Assembly (NCBI RefSeq): GCF_041434935.1
Contig: NZ_CP107964.1
Coordinates: 310,001-374,000 of the forward strand
DNA: 64,000 bases
Direction: 5' to 3'
DNA from: Kitasatospora sp. NBC_00374
Lineage (GTDB): Bacteria > Actinomycetota > Actinomycetes > Streptomycetales > Streptomycetaceae
Part shown: positions 18,001 through 26,298 of the stretch, in pieces
Numbering within the stretch: the first letter of the stretch is position 1
How the letters are laid out: each line of letters starts with the position of its first letter
The notes under the pieces: model-generated
What the model was told of the DNA's origin: nothing
Seen by the model: the letters and a program-made list of their open reading frames with translations, nothing else
Database searches by the model: none
Program-made: the position numbers and the translations under genes

Positions 18001-19415
18001 GGTCCGGCACCACCCTGCTCGCCCCCGGCCCGGTGGGCGGCGTGCCGACCCTGTGGGCCCGGGACAACGCCACCGGCGCGGTCAGCAGCTTCCCGCTGAC
18101 CTTCACCGCCGGCGTACCGACCACGAGGATCGTCGCACCGAGCCACGCTCCGCTGGTCTCCGGCGTGCTCGACACCAGCAACAAGAACCTCTGCCTGGAC
18201 ATCGCCGGCGGCAACACCGCCAACGGCACCGCGGCCTGGATGTACACCTGCAACGGCACCGACGCGCAGCAGTTCACGCTCGGCGCCGACGGCAGCGTCC
18301 ACGCGCTCGGCAAGTGCCTGGACGTACAGAAGGGCGAGACCGCCAACAACACTCCGGTCCAGCTCTACCAGTGCAACAACACCGGTGCCCAGGTGTGGGT
18401 CCCGGGCCCGTACCCGGGCACCCTGAAGAACCCCCAGTCCGGCCGCTGCCTGGCCGACCCGGCGAGCAACCGCAACCCGCGCACCCAGGTGATCATCTAC
18501 GACTGCATGAACATCGCCGACCAGCGGTGGGCCGCCACCAGCGGCAACGTCCTGCCCACCGCCCAGAAGGTGCTGCCGCTCGGCGTCGGCGACCGGGACG
18601 CCCCGGCCGTCGCCTCGCCGGGCGACGTGCAGGGCACCGGGTTCCCCGCGCTCTACGCCGGCTCCCGGTCCGGTCGGCTGACCGAGTACCCCGGTGCGGC
18701 GCCGGTCGGCGGCCTGGCCCAGTTCGGAGCCCCGGTCAGCATCGGCAACGTCCGTCAGCCCTCGGCCTGGTGGAAGCTGGACAGCACCGCGGACAGCATC
18801 CGCCCGACCGGTGAACTGACCCTCAACGGCGGCGCGAAGGTCGGGGCCGACCCGGCACGCGGCGGGACCCTGACGCTCAACGGCTCCACCGCGTACGCCG
18901 AGACCGCCGGTCCGGCGGTGGACACCGGCCGCAGCTACACGGTGTCGGCCTGGGTGAAGCTCACCAGCCTCACGGACAACTCCACCTTCGTCTCGCAGTC
19001 CGGCACCCACGGGAACGCCCTCCAGCTGTACTACTCCAGCGGGGCGCACGCGTTCGCCTTCGGCCACGCCCACGCGGACGACACCGGCGGCGCCTTCACC
19101 AGCGCCTACGGGCCCACCACCGGCGCGTCGGCGCCCAGGACCAACACCTGGTACCACCTGGTGGGCGTCTACGACGCGGACTCCTCGGACCTGCGCCTGT
19201 ACGTCGACGGCGAGTCCGCGGGCACCGCCGACTACGCGGGCACGGTCTGGAACGCGACCGGTCCGCTGCAGCTCGGCCGCCGCCTCTACAAGGGCGGCTA
19301 CGGGGAGTACGCCGCCGGCCAGGTCGCCGACGTGCAGCTCTTCCCCGAGGCGCTCACCCCCATCGGGGTCGCCTCGCTCGACGGGAAGCGGCCGGTGCCG
19401 ACCCGGCTGAGCTGA
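15096..19415 (+). CDS. Large secreted surface protein with DNRLRE, ricin-B lectin and LamG domains
   Basis: A 1,439-residue protein, ATG 15096 after AAAGGG. A signal peptide (RRLALSAAVTGLLLGSAGPALA) is followed by an Ala/Thr-rich region. Residues about 345-510 resemble the DNRLRE domain seen in RHS-associated proteins (SHFVTVKEGC...RAYFELNIAGL), then Fn3-like/Ig-like segments. VCBS/FG-GAP-like pieces appear twice (KVTAGDVDGDAVPDLLAP). Residues about 1022-1155 form a ricin-type beta-trefoil with QxW-like repeats (NKNLCLDIAGG, GKCLDVQKG, DQRWAATSG). Residues about 1222-1430 are a LamG/concanavalin-like fold (TYSVSAWVKL-like: SYTVSAWVKLTSLTDNSTF). Divergent from the RHS toxin gene; this pairing suggests an adhesin or companion in toxin delivery (inference). 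Confidence 0.82.
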   Translation: MGENLRARRNPARTLTRRLALSAAVTGLLLGSAGPALADDPAAAGSTGTATAAADSPLAAAKAEAARTGGPVTVDSLTTETARTVANADGTFTVTTHLQPARVRKDGRWKDVDASLTRNGDGTLSPAATPSGLALSGGGGGPLATLTDPDGHRLSYTLPFPLPAPVVSGSTAQYKGVLPGVDLKVTSTDQGGFHEVLIVHDARAAADPALAALKLTTTVSAGLSLTTDQDGRVAVAAADGSAVFRSPTPLMWDSATAAAPAAATAAAPSPAATSPAAAKGAPKAVARADARADEPTDGARPTASTPEQPGSSAQVKRIAVTHQADTLTLVPDAGLLGGADTVWPLYIDPYTNPITSKKSHFVTVKEGCASQSPYDDAQDNGEGVGYQRWQDCFGLNRAYFELNIAGLDKKMVISKSVVHLTSTYGASFDCDNETSVKLATVTSIGGSTSWNNQPDVTGDGYIGGTQKVKSSNISQKCGNHDVNFDVTGQIRKLSGVKDSWTFGLWGNESKSSSNNDFVRFANNPYLTTVFDVAPEVPDNLGTTPATRAPASNGCAGAADGWIGQSGLAGDASDITLNAHLDTEMSGVNLRARYEVWDTKTAAADGGSTDRSAPVSSWISDGGTARPNIGFKVADGHQYGWHVKAEDGTLASPWSANCYFKVDLAAPSIPSFTDSPVFPPLGGDRAPTGHAGDTGVKVSVASNDPTPTDCTRGSCVSSGVDRFEYSLDANIPANGAASVNAVATTGGSATAEVPIVLSAAQWGAHTLFVRAVDNAGNSQGTVGQYSFFAPWNPAGKVTAGDVDGDAVPDLLAPTTDGDLVLVRGDADPAAPPVSASTKAQSPDGTGWNDYLVAHRGTATGTTVDDLFAYSTSTHELYLYQNDAVTPGGTTGRFTLTQNVVPIRNSSSCPAKGSDGTWKNVTQILAPGKLAQSADAPDLITVDKGELWYFPGTFLAGCNLGAGVRIGTGDWSGTTLLAPGPVGGVPTLWARDNATGAVSSFPLTFTAGVPTTRIVAPSHAPLVSGVLDTSNKNLCLDIAGGNTANGTAAWMYTCNGTDAQQFTLGADGSVHALGKCLDVQKGETANNTPVQLYQCNNTGAQVWVPGPYPGTLKNPQSGRCLADPASNRNPRTQVIIYDCMNIADQRWAATSGNVLPTAQKVLPLGVGDRDAPAVASPGDVQGTGFPALYAGSRSGRLTEYPGAAPVGGLAQFGAPVSIGNVRQPSAWWKLDSTADSIRPTGELTLNGGAKVGADPARGGTLTLNGSTAYAETAGPAVDTGRSYTVSAWVKLTSLTDNSTFVSQSGTHGNALQLYYSSGAHAFAFGHAHADDTGGAFTSAYGPTTGASAPRTNTWYHLVGVYDADSSDLRLYVDGESAGTADYAGTVWNATGPLQLGRRLYKGGYGEYAAGQVADVQLFPEALTPIGVASLDGKRPVPTRLS

Positions 19416-19441
19416 GCCGGGCCCGCACCGGTGAAGCGACG

Positions 19442-19476
19442 CGGCCCGTCCGCCCCGCCCGGGGGTGGACGGGCCG
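19442..19476 (+). terminator. Terminator of the LamG/lectin gene
   Basis: Perfect 10-bp stem CGGCCCGTCC / GGACGGGCCG (19442-19451 and 19467-19476), 15-nt loop, 26 bp after the stop codon. Confidence 0.75.
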
Positions 19477-19565
19477 TTCCGTGTTCCGGCCGGCCCGGGC
19501 GTGCGGGATCCGGGGGCTGGCCGCCTGAGGTTCCACCCAACGGTCGGCCCCCTGGAGACCGGAAC

Positions 19566-19745
19566 ATGCGAGCCCGGAGGAAGCAGTCACAGGCGCGAAC
19601 CAGGAGCAACACGAGTACGCGGTACACGGTGGAGTTCCAGCGGGACGCGGTGGTGCTGGCGCGGTCCCCTCCGCACCGGAACGTCACCGAGTTCGCTTTC
19701 TCGTCGATCGACTCACGTATCGTCACGGACTCGGCAGAGGGATGA
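19566..19745 (+). pseudogene. Remnant of an IS3-type orfA (transposase HTH) gene
   Basis: A 59-codon frame contains RYTVEFQRDAVVLARSPPHR then NVTEFAF, matching the start of IS3-family orfA proteins ('YTxEFRRDAVxLVxSSPGRSVxEVAxEL'). The helix-turn-helix that should follow is lost and the frame ends in unrelated residues. Confidence 0.5.
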
Positions 19746-19930
19746 CCGGGACTATCCCGTGACCGCTCCGGAGGTCCAGGCCTGGAGCCGGGAGACCAGG
19801 CCGCCCCAGGAGCCGGTGACCACCCTGGCCGCCGCCGGACCCGCCCCGGGACGGCGCCGCCGCCGCACACCGAAGACCGCCCACGACCGACCGGCTGAAC
19901 CGCTGAACGGCTGAACCAGAGGCACGCCCG

Positions 19931-20045
19931 AAGCCCGGCGCCATCGCCGTCACGCCGGCCGGCGGGCCCAAGGCCCGGGTCGGCGTCCTGTTCGCGATGC
20001 TCCGCGACGGCACCCTCCACGAGTCCGGCCGGCCCCAGCGGTCAG
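19931..20045 (+). pseudogene. C-terminal remnant of an IS110-family transposase
   Basis: The frame reads KARVGVLFAMLRDGTLHES, close to the C-terminal 'RRxDVLFAMLRDGTFYEP' of IS110-type transposases. Nothing of the DEDD or serine domain is left. It sits in about 1 kb of debris between 19477 and 20458. Confidence 0.5.
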
Positions 20046-20231
20046 GTGAGCTGCGGGTCCGCCAGCAGCACCACGCGGTCGACCGATGGGTCGGACCCGA
20101 TCACCGGGTTCCCGTAGTCGCATTCGGCGGTCATCACGACCGCTTGGCCCAGCCGGTGGCCGACCGCGGCCAGGAACCGGCACAGCAGGGTCGAAGAAGT
20201 TCCTGACGCCGTCCCACAGCGGATCCGGCAT
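20042..20231 (-). pseudogene. Degenerate small gene of unknown function
   Basis: A minus-strand start MPDPLWDGVRNFFDP is followed, after a frame change, by FLAAVGHRLGQAVVMTAECD and YGNPVIGSDPSVDRVVLLAD. The two halves look protein-like (charged/hydrophobic alternation, Asp-rich end) but are not in one frame. I do not recognise the family. It could be a broken short orphan gene; the frameshift argues against function. Confidence 0.3.
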
Positions 20232-20458
20232 CCCGCCATGCTGCCTGTCCACGCCTCCGGGCCGAAGCGGACATCGCAGCGCACTCCAGGACAGGGCGCG
20301 ACCGGCCGTTCGGCCGCACGCCGAGGGCGTACGAGCGGACACGTCCAGACCTGGCCGTTCGAGGACGCGACAGACGGCGGAGCAGGCGCTGACGTCGGTG
20401 GCGCTCGGGCGCCCGCCCGCGAGGCTGCGGAACCCCGGGAGCGGGCGCCGGGCGGCGG

Positions 20459-21208
20459 TCAGCCGCGGCCGAGCAGGGCGCCGCCGTTGATCTGGAGGAT
20501 CTGGCCGGTGACGAAGCCGGCCTCGGGCGAGGCGAGGTAGCCGGTCATGGCCGCGATCTCGGCGGCCCGCCCGGCCTGGCCGACCAGGGTCTGGGAGATC
20601 CGGGCCGCGTGGCCGGCCGGGGTCATCCGGTCGCCGAAGAACTCGGTGGCCTCGATGTAACCGGGGGCGATGATGTTGGCGGTGATGCCCTCGGGGCCGA
20701 GTGCGGTGGCCTGCTCGGCGTTCCACGGGTGGAGCGCCGCCTTCGCGCCGCCGTACGTGCCGGGGCCGCGCAGGGCGGCGATCGAGGACAGTGTGACGAT
20801 CCGGGCGCCCGGCCGGGTGAGCTGCGGGAGCAGCGCCTCGGTGAGCAGCACCGCCGGAAGGACGTTGCCCTCGAAGTTGGCCCGCCACTGGGCGGCGTAT
20901 CCCGCCAGGGTGTCGGGCTGGTCGAGGCCGTAGAAACCGCCGGCGTTGTTGACCAGGACGTCTACGGTGCGGCCGCCTTCGGCCAGGCGGGCGGCGACGT
21001 GTTCGACCTGCCGGGGATCGCTGAGGTCGGCGCTCAGGTGGGTGAGCCGCTTGGTGTCGAGGTCCGCGTTGACCGCGTCGGCGGCCTCGGCGAGAGTCGC
21101 CTCGCGGCGGCCGAGGATCAGTACGTCGTCGCCGGCCCTGGCGAAGTGTTCGGCGATCGCGCGGCCGATGCCGCTGCCGCCGCCGGAGACCACTACGAGT
21201 CGGGACAT
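20459..21208 (-). CDS. SDR-family NAD(P)-dependent oxidoreductase
   Basis: A 249-residue classical short-chain dehydrogenase/reductase. ATG 21208 has AAAGGAG upstream. Visible: the cofactor loop SGGGSGIG (residues 8-15), NNAG (87-90), catalytic Ser in SS (141-142), and YGGAK with Y152 and K156. The end TGQILQINGG is typical. It acts in the cytoplasm on an unknown alcohol/ketone. Its start lies only 14 bp after the stop of the 45-codon gene, so it looks like the last gene of the sdpAB-like operon, which is unusual company for an SDR; it may equally have its own promoter. Confidence 0.9.
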   Translation of the reverse strand: MSRLVVVSGGGSGIGRAIAEHFARAGDDVLILGRREATLAEAADAVNADLDTKRLTHLSADLSDPRQVEHVAARLAEGGRTVDVLVNNAGGFYGLDQPDTLAGYAAQWRANFEGNVLPAVLLTEALLPQLTRPGARIVTLSSIAALRGPGTYGGAKAALHPWNAEQATALGPEGITANIIAPGYIEATEFFGDRMTPAGHAARISQTLVGQAGRAAEIAAMTGYLASPEAGFVTGQILQINGGALLGRG

Positions 21209-21222
21209 CCGGAGTCTCCTTT

Positions 21223-21360
21223 CTAGCAAGGCCCGATCGAGGGGCACGGGTCCGAGGCCTGCTGCCGGTGTACGACCGGCTGTGACGATCCGGGCTGCGA
21301 CACGATGGTGACGGTGGCCACCAGCGCGATGACCAACATCACGAGCCTTGTCGGGTTCAT
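21223..21360 (-). CDS. Small peptide gene in the sdpC position (candidate toxin precursor)
   Basis: A 45-codon frame with ATG 21360 preceded by AGGGAAG at 7 nt. The peptide has a short basic start (MNPTR), one hydrophobic helix (LVMLVIALVATVTIV, residues 6-20) and a polar tail of 25 residues ending DPCPSIGPC with Cys39 and Cys45 as the only cysteines. The order on the strand is SdpA-like, SdpB-like, then this gene, matching B. subtilis sdpA-sdpB-sdpC, in which SdpA/SdpB mature the exported, disulfide-bonded SDP toxin. No sequence similarity to SdpC is claimed. That the two Cys form a disulfide and that this is the AB substrate are inferences. Confidence 0.6.
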   Translation of the reverse strand: MNPTRLVMLVIALVATVTIVSQPGSSQPVVHRQQASDPCPSIGPC

Positions 21361-21429
21361 ACCGCTGCTTCCCTTGTATCCGTGTTGCGTCTGTCTGTGT
21401 CCGTCTGTGCCGCTCCGGTCGAGGGCCGG

Positions 21430-22362
21430 TCAGGGCGCCGCGCGAGCGGCACTCGACCGCTCCTCAGTGTGGCCTCCGGTTACATCGGTTGTGCATCGGC
21501 GCCCCGCAGCAGCCGTCGACACCAGCGCGATCATGGTGAGGCCGAAGCCGAACAGGCCCATCAGGGCGATGATTCCGGCGTGCAGGGCCACCGCGCCCGG
21601 GACGGCGGCCCGGCGGGCGGGGGCCGGCAGCAGCATGGCGGCCGCGAGGCCGAGTTCGAGTGCGACGACGGACCAGCCGAGCAGGCGCACGGACCAGCCG
21701 TGCTCGAGTACCGGGTCGATCCAGGGGCGGAGACCGGCCGGGGCGCCCCAGTAGTGGCTGTGCAGTGTGTAGTACATCGCGGTCCCCTGGCGCCACACCG
21801 GGTCGAGCAGTTTGGAGAGGCCGGCCTGCAGATAGATGATCAGAACCTGTACGCGGAAAAGGAGGTGGGCGGCATAGCCGGCGCCGCGCCACTGCGGCGG
21901 AAGGGTGCCGGGGCTGCGCCGCCAGTGCCACCGCCGGGTGTCTCCGAGCAGGATCACCACCAGGAGCAGGGTGGCGATCCGGGCGGCCATGTCGCCGCCG
22001 TCCGCGAGCCCGGTGGCGGTGGTGAGGCTGAACGTGAGGAACCAGTGCGGCAGGCAGGTCCAACGGGGCCGGTAGCCGGACGCGATGACGGCCAGGCCGA
22101 GTGCGGCGATGGTCCGACGGACCGTCATGGTGCCGTCGGCCGGGCCGAGGCACCAGAGGCCGAGTGCGCGGGAGCCGTCGCAGTACGGTGCGAGCGGGCC
22201 GTAGCCGCCGTGGGCGAAGAGGGCCGAGTCGGGGGTGCACAGCAGGGTGAACAGCTGGGTGAGGGCCAGCAGGCTCCGGCCGGCCGCGATGCCGGGGCCG
22301 GGTGCGAAGCCTGCCAGGCCGGTCGCGAGGCGTCGGCGCAGGGGACCGGGCGAGGGTCTCAC
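21430..22362 (-). CDS. SdpB-family (HTTM) membrane protein
   Basis: A 310-residue multi-spanning protein starting at GTG 22362, overlapping the SdpA-like stop by 4 bp (GTGA). The N-terminus matches SdpB family members (RSLLALTQLFTLLCTPDSAL...ALGLWCLG). Several hydrophobic segments follow (RIATLLLVVILLG, LLGWSVVALELGLAAAMLL, ALHAGIIALMGLFGFGL), with QAGLSKLLDPVWRQGTAMYY, a signature of the HTTM fold also found in vitamin-K-dependent carboxylase-like proteins. In B. subtilis SdpB, with SdpA, is needed to produce active SDP peptide toxin. Located in the membrane. 70 bp separate it from the 45-codon gene. Confidence 0.8.
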   Translation of the reverse strand: MRPSPGPLRRRLATGLAGFAPGPGIAAGRSLLALTQLFTLLCTPDSALFAHGGYGPLAPYCDGSRALGLWCLGPADGTMTVRRTIAALGLAVIASGYRPRWTCLPHWFLTFSLTTATGLADGGDMAARIATLLLVVILLGDTRRWHWRRSPGTLPPQWRGAGYAAHLLFRVQVLIIYLQAGLSKLLDPVWRQGTAMYYTLHSHYWGAPAGLRPWIDPVLEHGWSVRLLGWSVVALELGLAAAMLLPAPARRAAVPGAVALHAGIIALMGLFGFGLTMIALVSTAAAGRRCTTDVTGGHTEERSSAARAAP

Positions 22363-22922
22363 GGGCACTCCACCCGCAGCAGCACGGCGTCGTCGATCCG
22401 CCAGTGCCCGGCATCGGAGGTGCCCCAACGGGCGAGGGTCTCCCTGGTGAGCGCGATGGACCCGCAGAGGGTGGGGCGGGCGGCGGGGCTGCGGACGGCC
22501 AGGGCGGTGGGCGGCGTCCGGGTGCAGTCGTCGAGGGCGGCGGCACGGCACGGCTGCCAGGCGCCGGGCGGCAGGAGGTCGGCCAGGGCTTCGATCTCGC
22601 GGGCCTGGGTGCGGGGGGAGCGGTCGGCGCCCCAGCGGGTGCCGAGGCCGGCCTGCGGGATGATCAGCGCGCTGGTCCAGCCGGCCGGGCCGGGCCGGTA
22701 GGCGGCCAGTTCGGGGGCGTACTGGCCGTTGTCGAAGAGGTTCCAGCCCTGTGGCCACAGCAGCCAGGCCGCGTCGTGCGGGCGGGATCCGGGGGCCGCG
22801 CCACCCCCGCCGGGCGGGAGTTGGGCAAGGAGTGCGAGCAGCAGGGCGGCGCCGAGCAGCGCGATGACCTGCCGGAACGCGCGCTCGGCCGTGGCCTTCG
22901 GGAGCTTGTCTCGGTCGTGCAT
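22359..22922 (-). CDS. SdpA-family antimicrobial peptide maturation protein
   Basis: A 187-residue protein with one N-terminal TM helix (VIALLGAALLLALLAQL) and an extracytoplasmic domain. The pattern LLWPQGWNLFDNG, then WQPCRAAALDDC and RPTLCGSIAL, matches actinobacterial SdpA-family proteins; its Cys residues may be disulfide-bonded outside. I use ATG 22922; an in-frame TTG at 22973 would add 17 residues and cannot be excluded. First gene of the operon; divergent from the AfsR-like regulator with a 147-bp shared upstream region. Confidence 0.78.
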   Translation of the reverse strand: MHDRDKLPKATAERAFRQVIALLGAALLLALLAQLPPGGGGAAPGSRPHDAAWLLWPQGWNLFDNGQYAPELAAYRPGPAGWTSALIIPQAGLGTRWGADRSPRTQAREIEALADLLPPGAWQPCRAAALDDCTRTPPTALAVRSPAARPTLCGSIALTRETLARWGTSDAGHWRIDDAVLLRVECP

Positions 22923-23069
22923 CAGGTGCCGCAGTGCCTTCCGTCGGCCAGGTCCCGGCGGCGTCGTTGCCAACTGCGGCCGGGTTCACCGGAGTTCCGG
23001 ATCAGTGGGATCGACTGCTGATATACATGCTTCCGGTTGTCCACCGCTACTCGAAGGACGGTGCGTGTC

Positions 23070-26000
23070 ATGACCGACGAGGAGTGGGGAATCCAGCTGC
23101 TCGGACCGCTGCGGGTCCAGGTCGGCGGGCAGCAGCTGGACCTGAGCGGCCCGCGCCAGGAGAAGGTGCTGGCCGTCCTGGTGCTGGACGGCGACCGGGT
23201 CGTGCCGTTCGACACCCTGGTGGACGCGCTGTGGGACGACGCACCGCCCGACACCGCCCGGCGCCAGGTGCACAACGCCATCGCGACCCTGCGCCGGTGC
23301 CTCGGCCCCCTGCGCGACCTGATCGTCACCGACGGCCGCGGCTACCGCGCCGACCTGAGCGGCGTCACGGGCGGCCGGGAACGGGTCGACGCCCACCGCT
23401 ACCGCCGCCTGGTCCGCTCCGCCGAGGCGGCGCTCGCGGCCGGCCACCGGAGCGAGGCCGCCAACACGCTGGCCGAGGGCCTCGCCCTGTGGAACGGCCC
23501 GGCGCTCGCCGGACTCGACGGCCGCGCGGTGCGGATCCTGGCCGGCCGGCTGGACGAGCAGCGTCTCACCGCCCTGGAGCGGCGGTTCGACCTGTGCCTC
23601 GACGGCGACGCGCCGGGCACGCTCGTCCCGGCGCTGGCCGAACTGGTCGCCACCCACCCGCTGCGCGACCCGTTCCGCCGACAGCTGATGCTGGCGCTCT
23701 ACCGCGCCGGCCGGCAGGCCGATGCGCTGGAGGTGTACGAGCAGGGCCGCGCTCTGCTGGCCGCGGACCTCGGCCTGGACACCCGCGCCGAACTACGACT
23801 GCTGCACGAGCGCATCCTGCGCTGCGACCCCGCCCTGGACCGGCCCGCCGCCGGCAGCGCCGAGCCCCCCGCTCCCCCGGCCGCCTCGCCCGGCGTTCCT
23901 CCGGCGGGGCCGCCCGAGCCCACCGCGCCCGCCCGCACCGGCAGCGTCTTTCGGGCCCACCAACGCCGCTTCCTGCCGTACGACGTCACCGACTTCACCG
24001 GGCGCGGGGAGGAGTTCCACCGTCTGGTGGCGCTTGCGGAGCAGGCCTCGCGCGCCGACGGCGCCGGGAGTCAGGCACTGGTGGTGACCGCCGTCGACGG
24101 CATGGCGGGGATCGGCAAGACCACCCTCGCCGTCCGGGCCGCGCACGCCCTCGCCGACCGTTACCCGGACGGCCAGCTCTTCGTCGACCTGCACGGCCAC
24201 ACGCCCGGTCAGGAGCCCATCACCCCGGCCGCCGCCCTCGACCGCCTGCTGCGCTACCTCGGCGTCAGTCCCGAACGGATCCCCGACGGCGTGGACCAGC
24301 GGGCGGCCGCCTGGCGGGCCGCGCTGGCCGGGCAGCGGGTCCTGGTCGTCCTGGACAACGCCCGCGACGTCGGGCACGTACGGCCGCTGCTGCCGGGCGC
24401 CGGGAGCGCGCTGGTCCTGATCACCAGCCGGCGAAGACTCACCGCGCTCGACAGCGCCGTCAACCTGTCGTTGGAGGTACTCACCCCCGAGGACGCGGTG
24501 CAGCTGTTCGTCCGCATCGTGGGCGCGGACCGCGCCGAGGGCCGACGCGCCGACGTCGAGGACGTCGTCGCACTCTGCGGCTGCCTGCCGCTGGCCATCC
24601 GGATCGCCGCCTCGCGACTGCGGCACCGGCCCGCCTGGAGCGTGGCCCACCTCGCGGACCGGCTCCGCGACCGCCAGCGGCGGCTGGCCGAGCTGGTGGC
24701 GGGCGATCGCAGCGTGGCCGCCGCCTTCGAAGTCTCCTACCTCCAGCTGGGAGAACCCCAGCAACGGCTGTTCAGGCTGCTCGGAGTGCACCCCGGGCAC
24801 GACTTCGACGCGGTCGGCGCCGCCGTGCTCAGCGGCTCCACGGTGGCCGAGGCCGAGGTGATGCTGGAGGAGCTGTTCGACACCCACCTGCTCGGCCAGC
24901 ACACCGTGGGCCGTTACTACTTCCACGACCTGATCCGGCAGTACGCGCTGACCAAGGCCGAGCACCAGGAGCAGCCGGCCGGCCGGGAGCAGGCCCTGCA
25001 CCGTCTGCGGCAGCACTACCTCGACCTGGCCCACTGTGTCGCCGAGTTGTCGGATCCCGGGCGGCCCACCGGGCGGGCCCCGGAGGCGCCGCGGGCGATC
25101 CCGGGGCTGCGGACGGTGGCCGACGCGGCCGATCTGCTGGCCGCGGAGCGGGCCAACATCGTCGCGGTGCTGGCCGGCCCCCCGACCGGCGGGGACCTGG
25201 CACAGATCTGGCGCCTCGCGGTCGCGGTGGGCCCGTTACTGGTCCGCAACGGCTACGTCGAGGAGGCGCTGACCGGCTACGGGCACGCCCTGGACGCCGC
25301 CCGCGCCGACGACGACCTGGGCGGCCAGGCCGAGGTGCACACCAACCTCGGTCTGGCGTACCGGGCACTGGGCCGCTACGACCGTGCGGTGCAGGCGCTG
25401 CGCACCGCGCTGGGGCTGTGCCGGACCACCGGCGACCGGTACGGCGAGGCCCGCACGCTGTGGACGCTCGGGCACGTCGGCCTGCTGCGCGGCGACTACC
25501 CGGCGGTGCTGGAGCAGTACCGGGCGGCGCTGGAGATCTTCGAGCAGGTCGGCGCCGCCCGTGACGAGGCCGCCGTGCTGGGCAACATCGGGGTGGTGTA
25601 CGGCTACCTGGCCGAGTACCGGCACGCGCTGGCCCACCACCGGCGGGCGCTCGCGCTCAGCCGGGAACTGGACAACCCGTTCCGGGAGGCGGTCGACCTG
25701 CTGAACGTCGGCTGGGTGCTCTCCCGGCTGAACGACACCGAGGAGGCCCGGAGCTGCCTGGAGGAGGCCCTGAGCCGCACCCGGGAGCTGGGGGCCCGTG
25801 AGGTGGAGGCGCAGGCCCGCTGGGCGTTCGGCGACCTGCTGCACCACTGCGGCGACCAGGCCGCGGCGCTCGATCGGGCCCGGGAGGCACTGGTCCTGGC
25901 CCGGGAGATCGGCAGCCGTGATGTGGAGAGCCAGACCCTCAACCTGATCGGGTCGGTGCACCGCGCCCGCGGCGCGCCCGCGGCCGCCCGGGAGTGCCAC

Positions 26001-26225
26001 GAGCGGGCGCTGGGGCTGGCGTCCGAACTGGGGCTGCGGTTCGAACAGGGGGTCGCCTGCGAGGGCCTGGCCCGGCTGGCGCTGGACGCGGGCGAGCGGC
26101 AGGCGGCGCTGGAGCACACCGACCGGGCGCTGGCCCTGTTCTCCCGGCTGCACCCGGGCCGGGCCGCCCGGCTGCGGGCCGATCTGGCGCTCGCATGCCT
26201 TCCCGAGCCGAGCGGCGCTCTGTAG
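23070..26225 (+). CDS. AfsR/SARP-family transcriptional regulator with NB-ARC and TPR domains
   Basis: A 1,051-residue large SARP. ATG 23070 has GAAGGA upstream. Domains in order: winged-helix DNA-binding (residues about 5-95, IQLLGPLRVQVGGQQ...LVDALWDDAPPDTAR), bacterial transcriptional activation domain (100-245, AHRYRRLV...ALEVYEQGRALLAADLG), NB-ARC ATPase with P-loop GMAGIGKTT at about 345-353 and LVVLDNARD, then tetratricopeptide repeats (about 745-1040). Such proteins activate antibiotic gene clusters by binding 11-bp-spaced direct repeats. It lies convergent to the last gene of the 14-gene operon and divergent from sdpA, so it may control either; the 11-bp repeats at 43092-43179 favour the operon. 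Confidence 0.92.
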   Translation: MTDEEWGIQLLGPLRVQVGGQQLDLSGPRQEKVLAVLVLDGDRVVPFDTLVDALWDDAPPDTARRQVHNAIATLRRCLGPLRDLIVTDGRGYRADLSGVTGGRERVDAHRYRRLVRSAEAALAAGHRSEAANTLAEGLALWNGPALAGLDGRAVRILAGRLDEQRLTALERRFDLCLDGDAPGTLVPALAELVATHPLRDPFRRQLMLALYRAGRQADALEVYEQGRALLAADLGLDTRAELRLLHERILRCDPALDRPAAGSAEPPAPPAASPGVPPAGPPEPTAPARTGSVFRAHQRRFLPYDVTDFTGRGEEFHRLVALAEQASRADGAGSQALVVTAVDGMAGIGKTTLAVRAAHALADRYPDGQLFVDLHGHTPGQEPITPAAALDRLLRYLGVSPERIPDGVDQRAAAWRAALAGQRVLVVLDNARDVGHVRPLLPGAGSALVLITSRRRLTALDSAVNLSLEVLTPEDAVQLFVRIVGADRAEGRRADVEDVVALCGCLPLAIRIAASRLRHRPAWSVAHLADRLRDRQRRLAELVAGDRSVAAAFEVSYLQLGEPQQRLFRLLGVHPGHDFDAVGAAVLSGSTVAEAEVMLEELFDTHLLGQHTVGRYYFHDLIRQYALTKAEHQEQPAGREQALHRLRQHYLDLAHCVAELSDPGRPTGRAPEAPRAIPGLRTVADAADLLAAERANIVAVLAGPPTGGDLAQIWRLAVAVGPLLVRNGYVEEALTGYGHALDAARADDDLGGQAEVHTNLGLAYRALGRYDRAVQALRTALGLCRTTGDRYGEARTLWTLGHVGLLRGDYPAVLEQYRAALEIFEQVGAARDEAAVLGNIGVVYGYLAEYRHALAHHRRALALSRELDNPFREAVDLLNVGWVLSRLNDTEEARSCLEEALSRTRELGAREVEAQARWAFGDLLHHCGDQAAALDRAREALVLAREIGSRDVESQTLNLIGSVHRARGAPAAARECHERALGLASELGLRFEQGVACEGLARLALDAGERQAALEHTDRALALFSRLHPGRAARLRADLALACLPEPSGAL

Positions 26226-26298
26226 CACCACCCGTGTCGGCCCGTCCTACGGTCCGCGGTGGGCGGTGACCGGCGGCCCGGACTCCCCGGCAGGCGGC

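Noticed and set aside
15915..19157. A 1,080-codon minus-strand frame opposite the LamG/ricin gene
   Set aside because: Low-complexity Gly/Ala/Val/Arg composition; the plus-strand frame has recognisable lectin and LamG motifs.
22989..23000. CCGGA-GT-TCCGG palindrome between sdpA and the AfsR-like gene
   Set aside because: Only 5-bp GC-rich arms; expected by chance in DNA of this composition.
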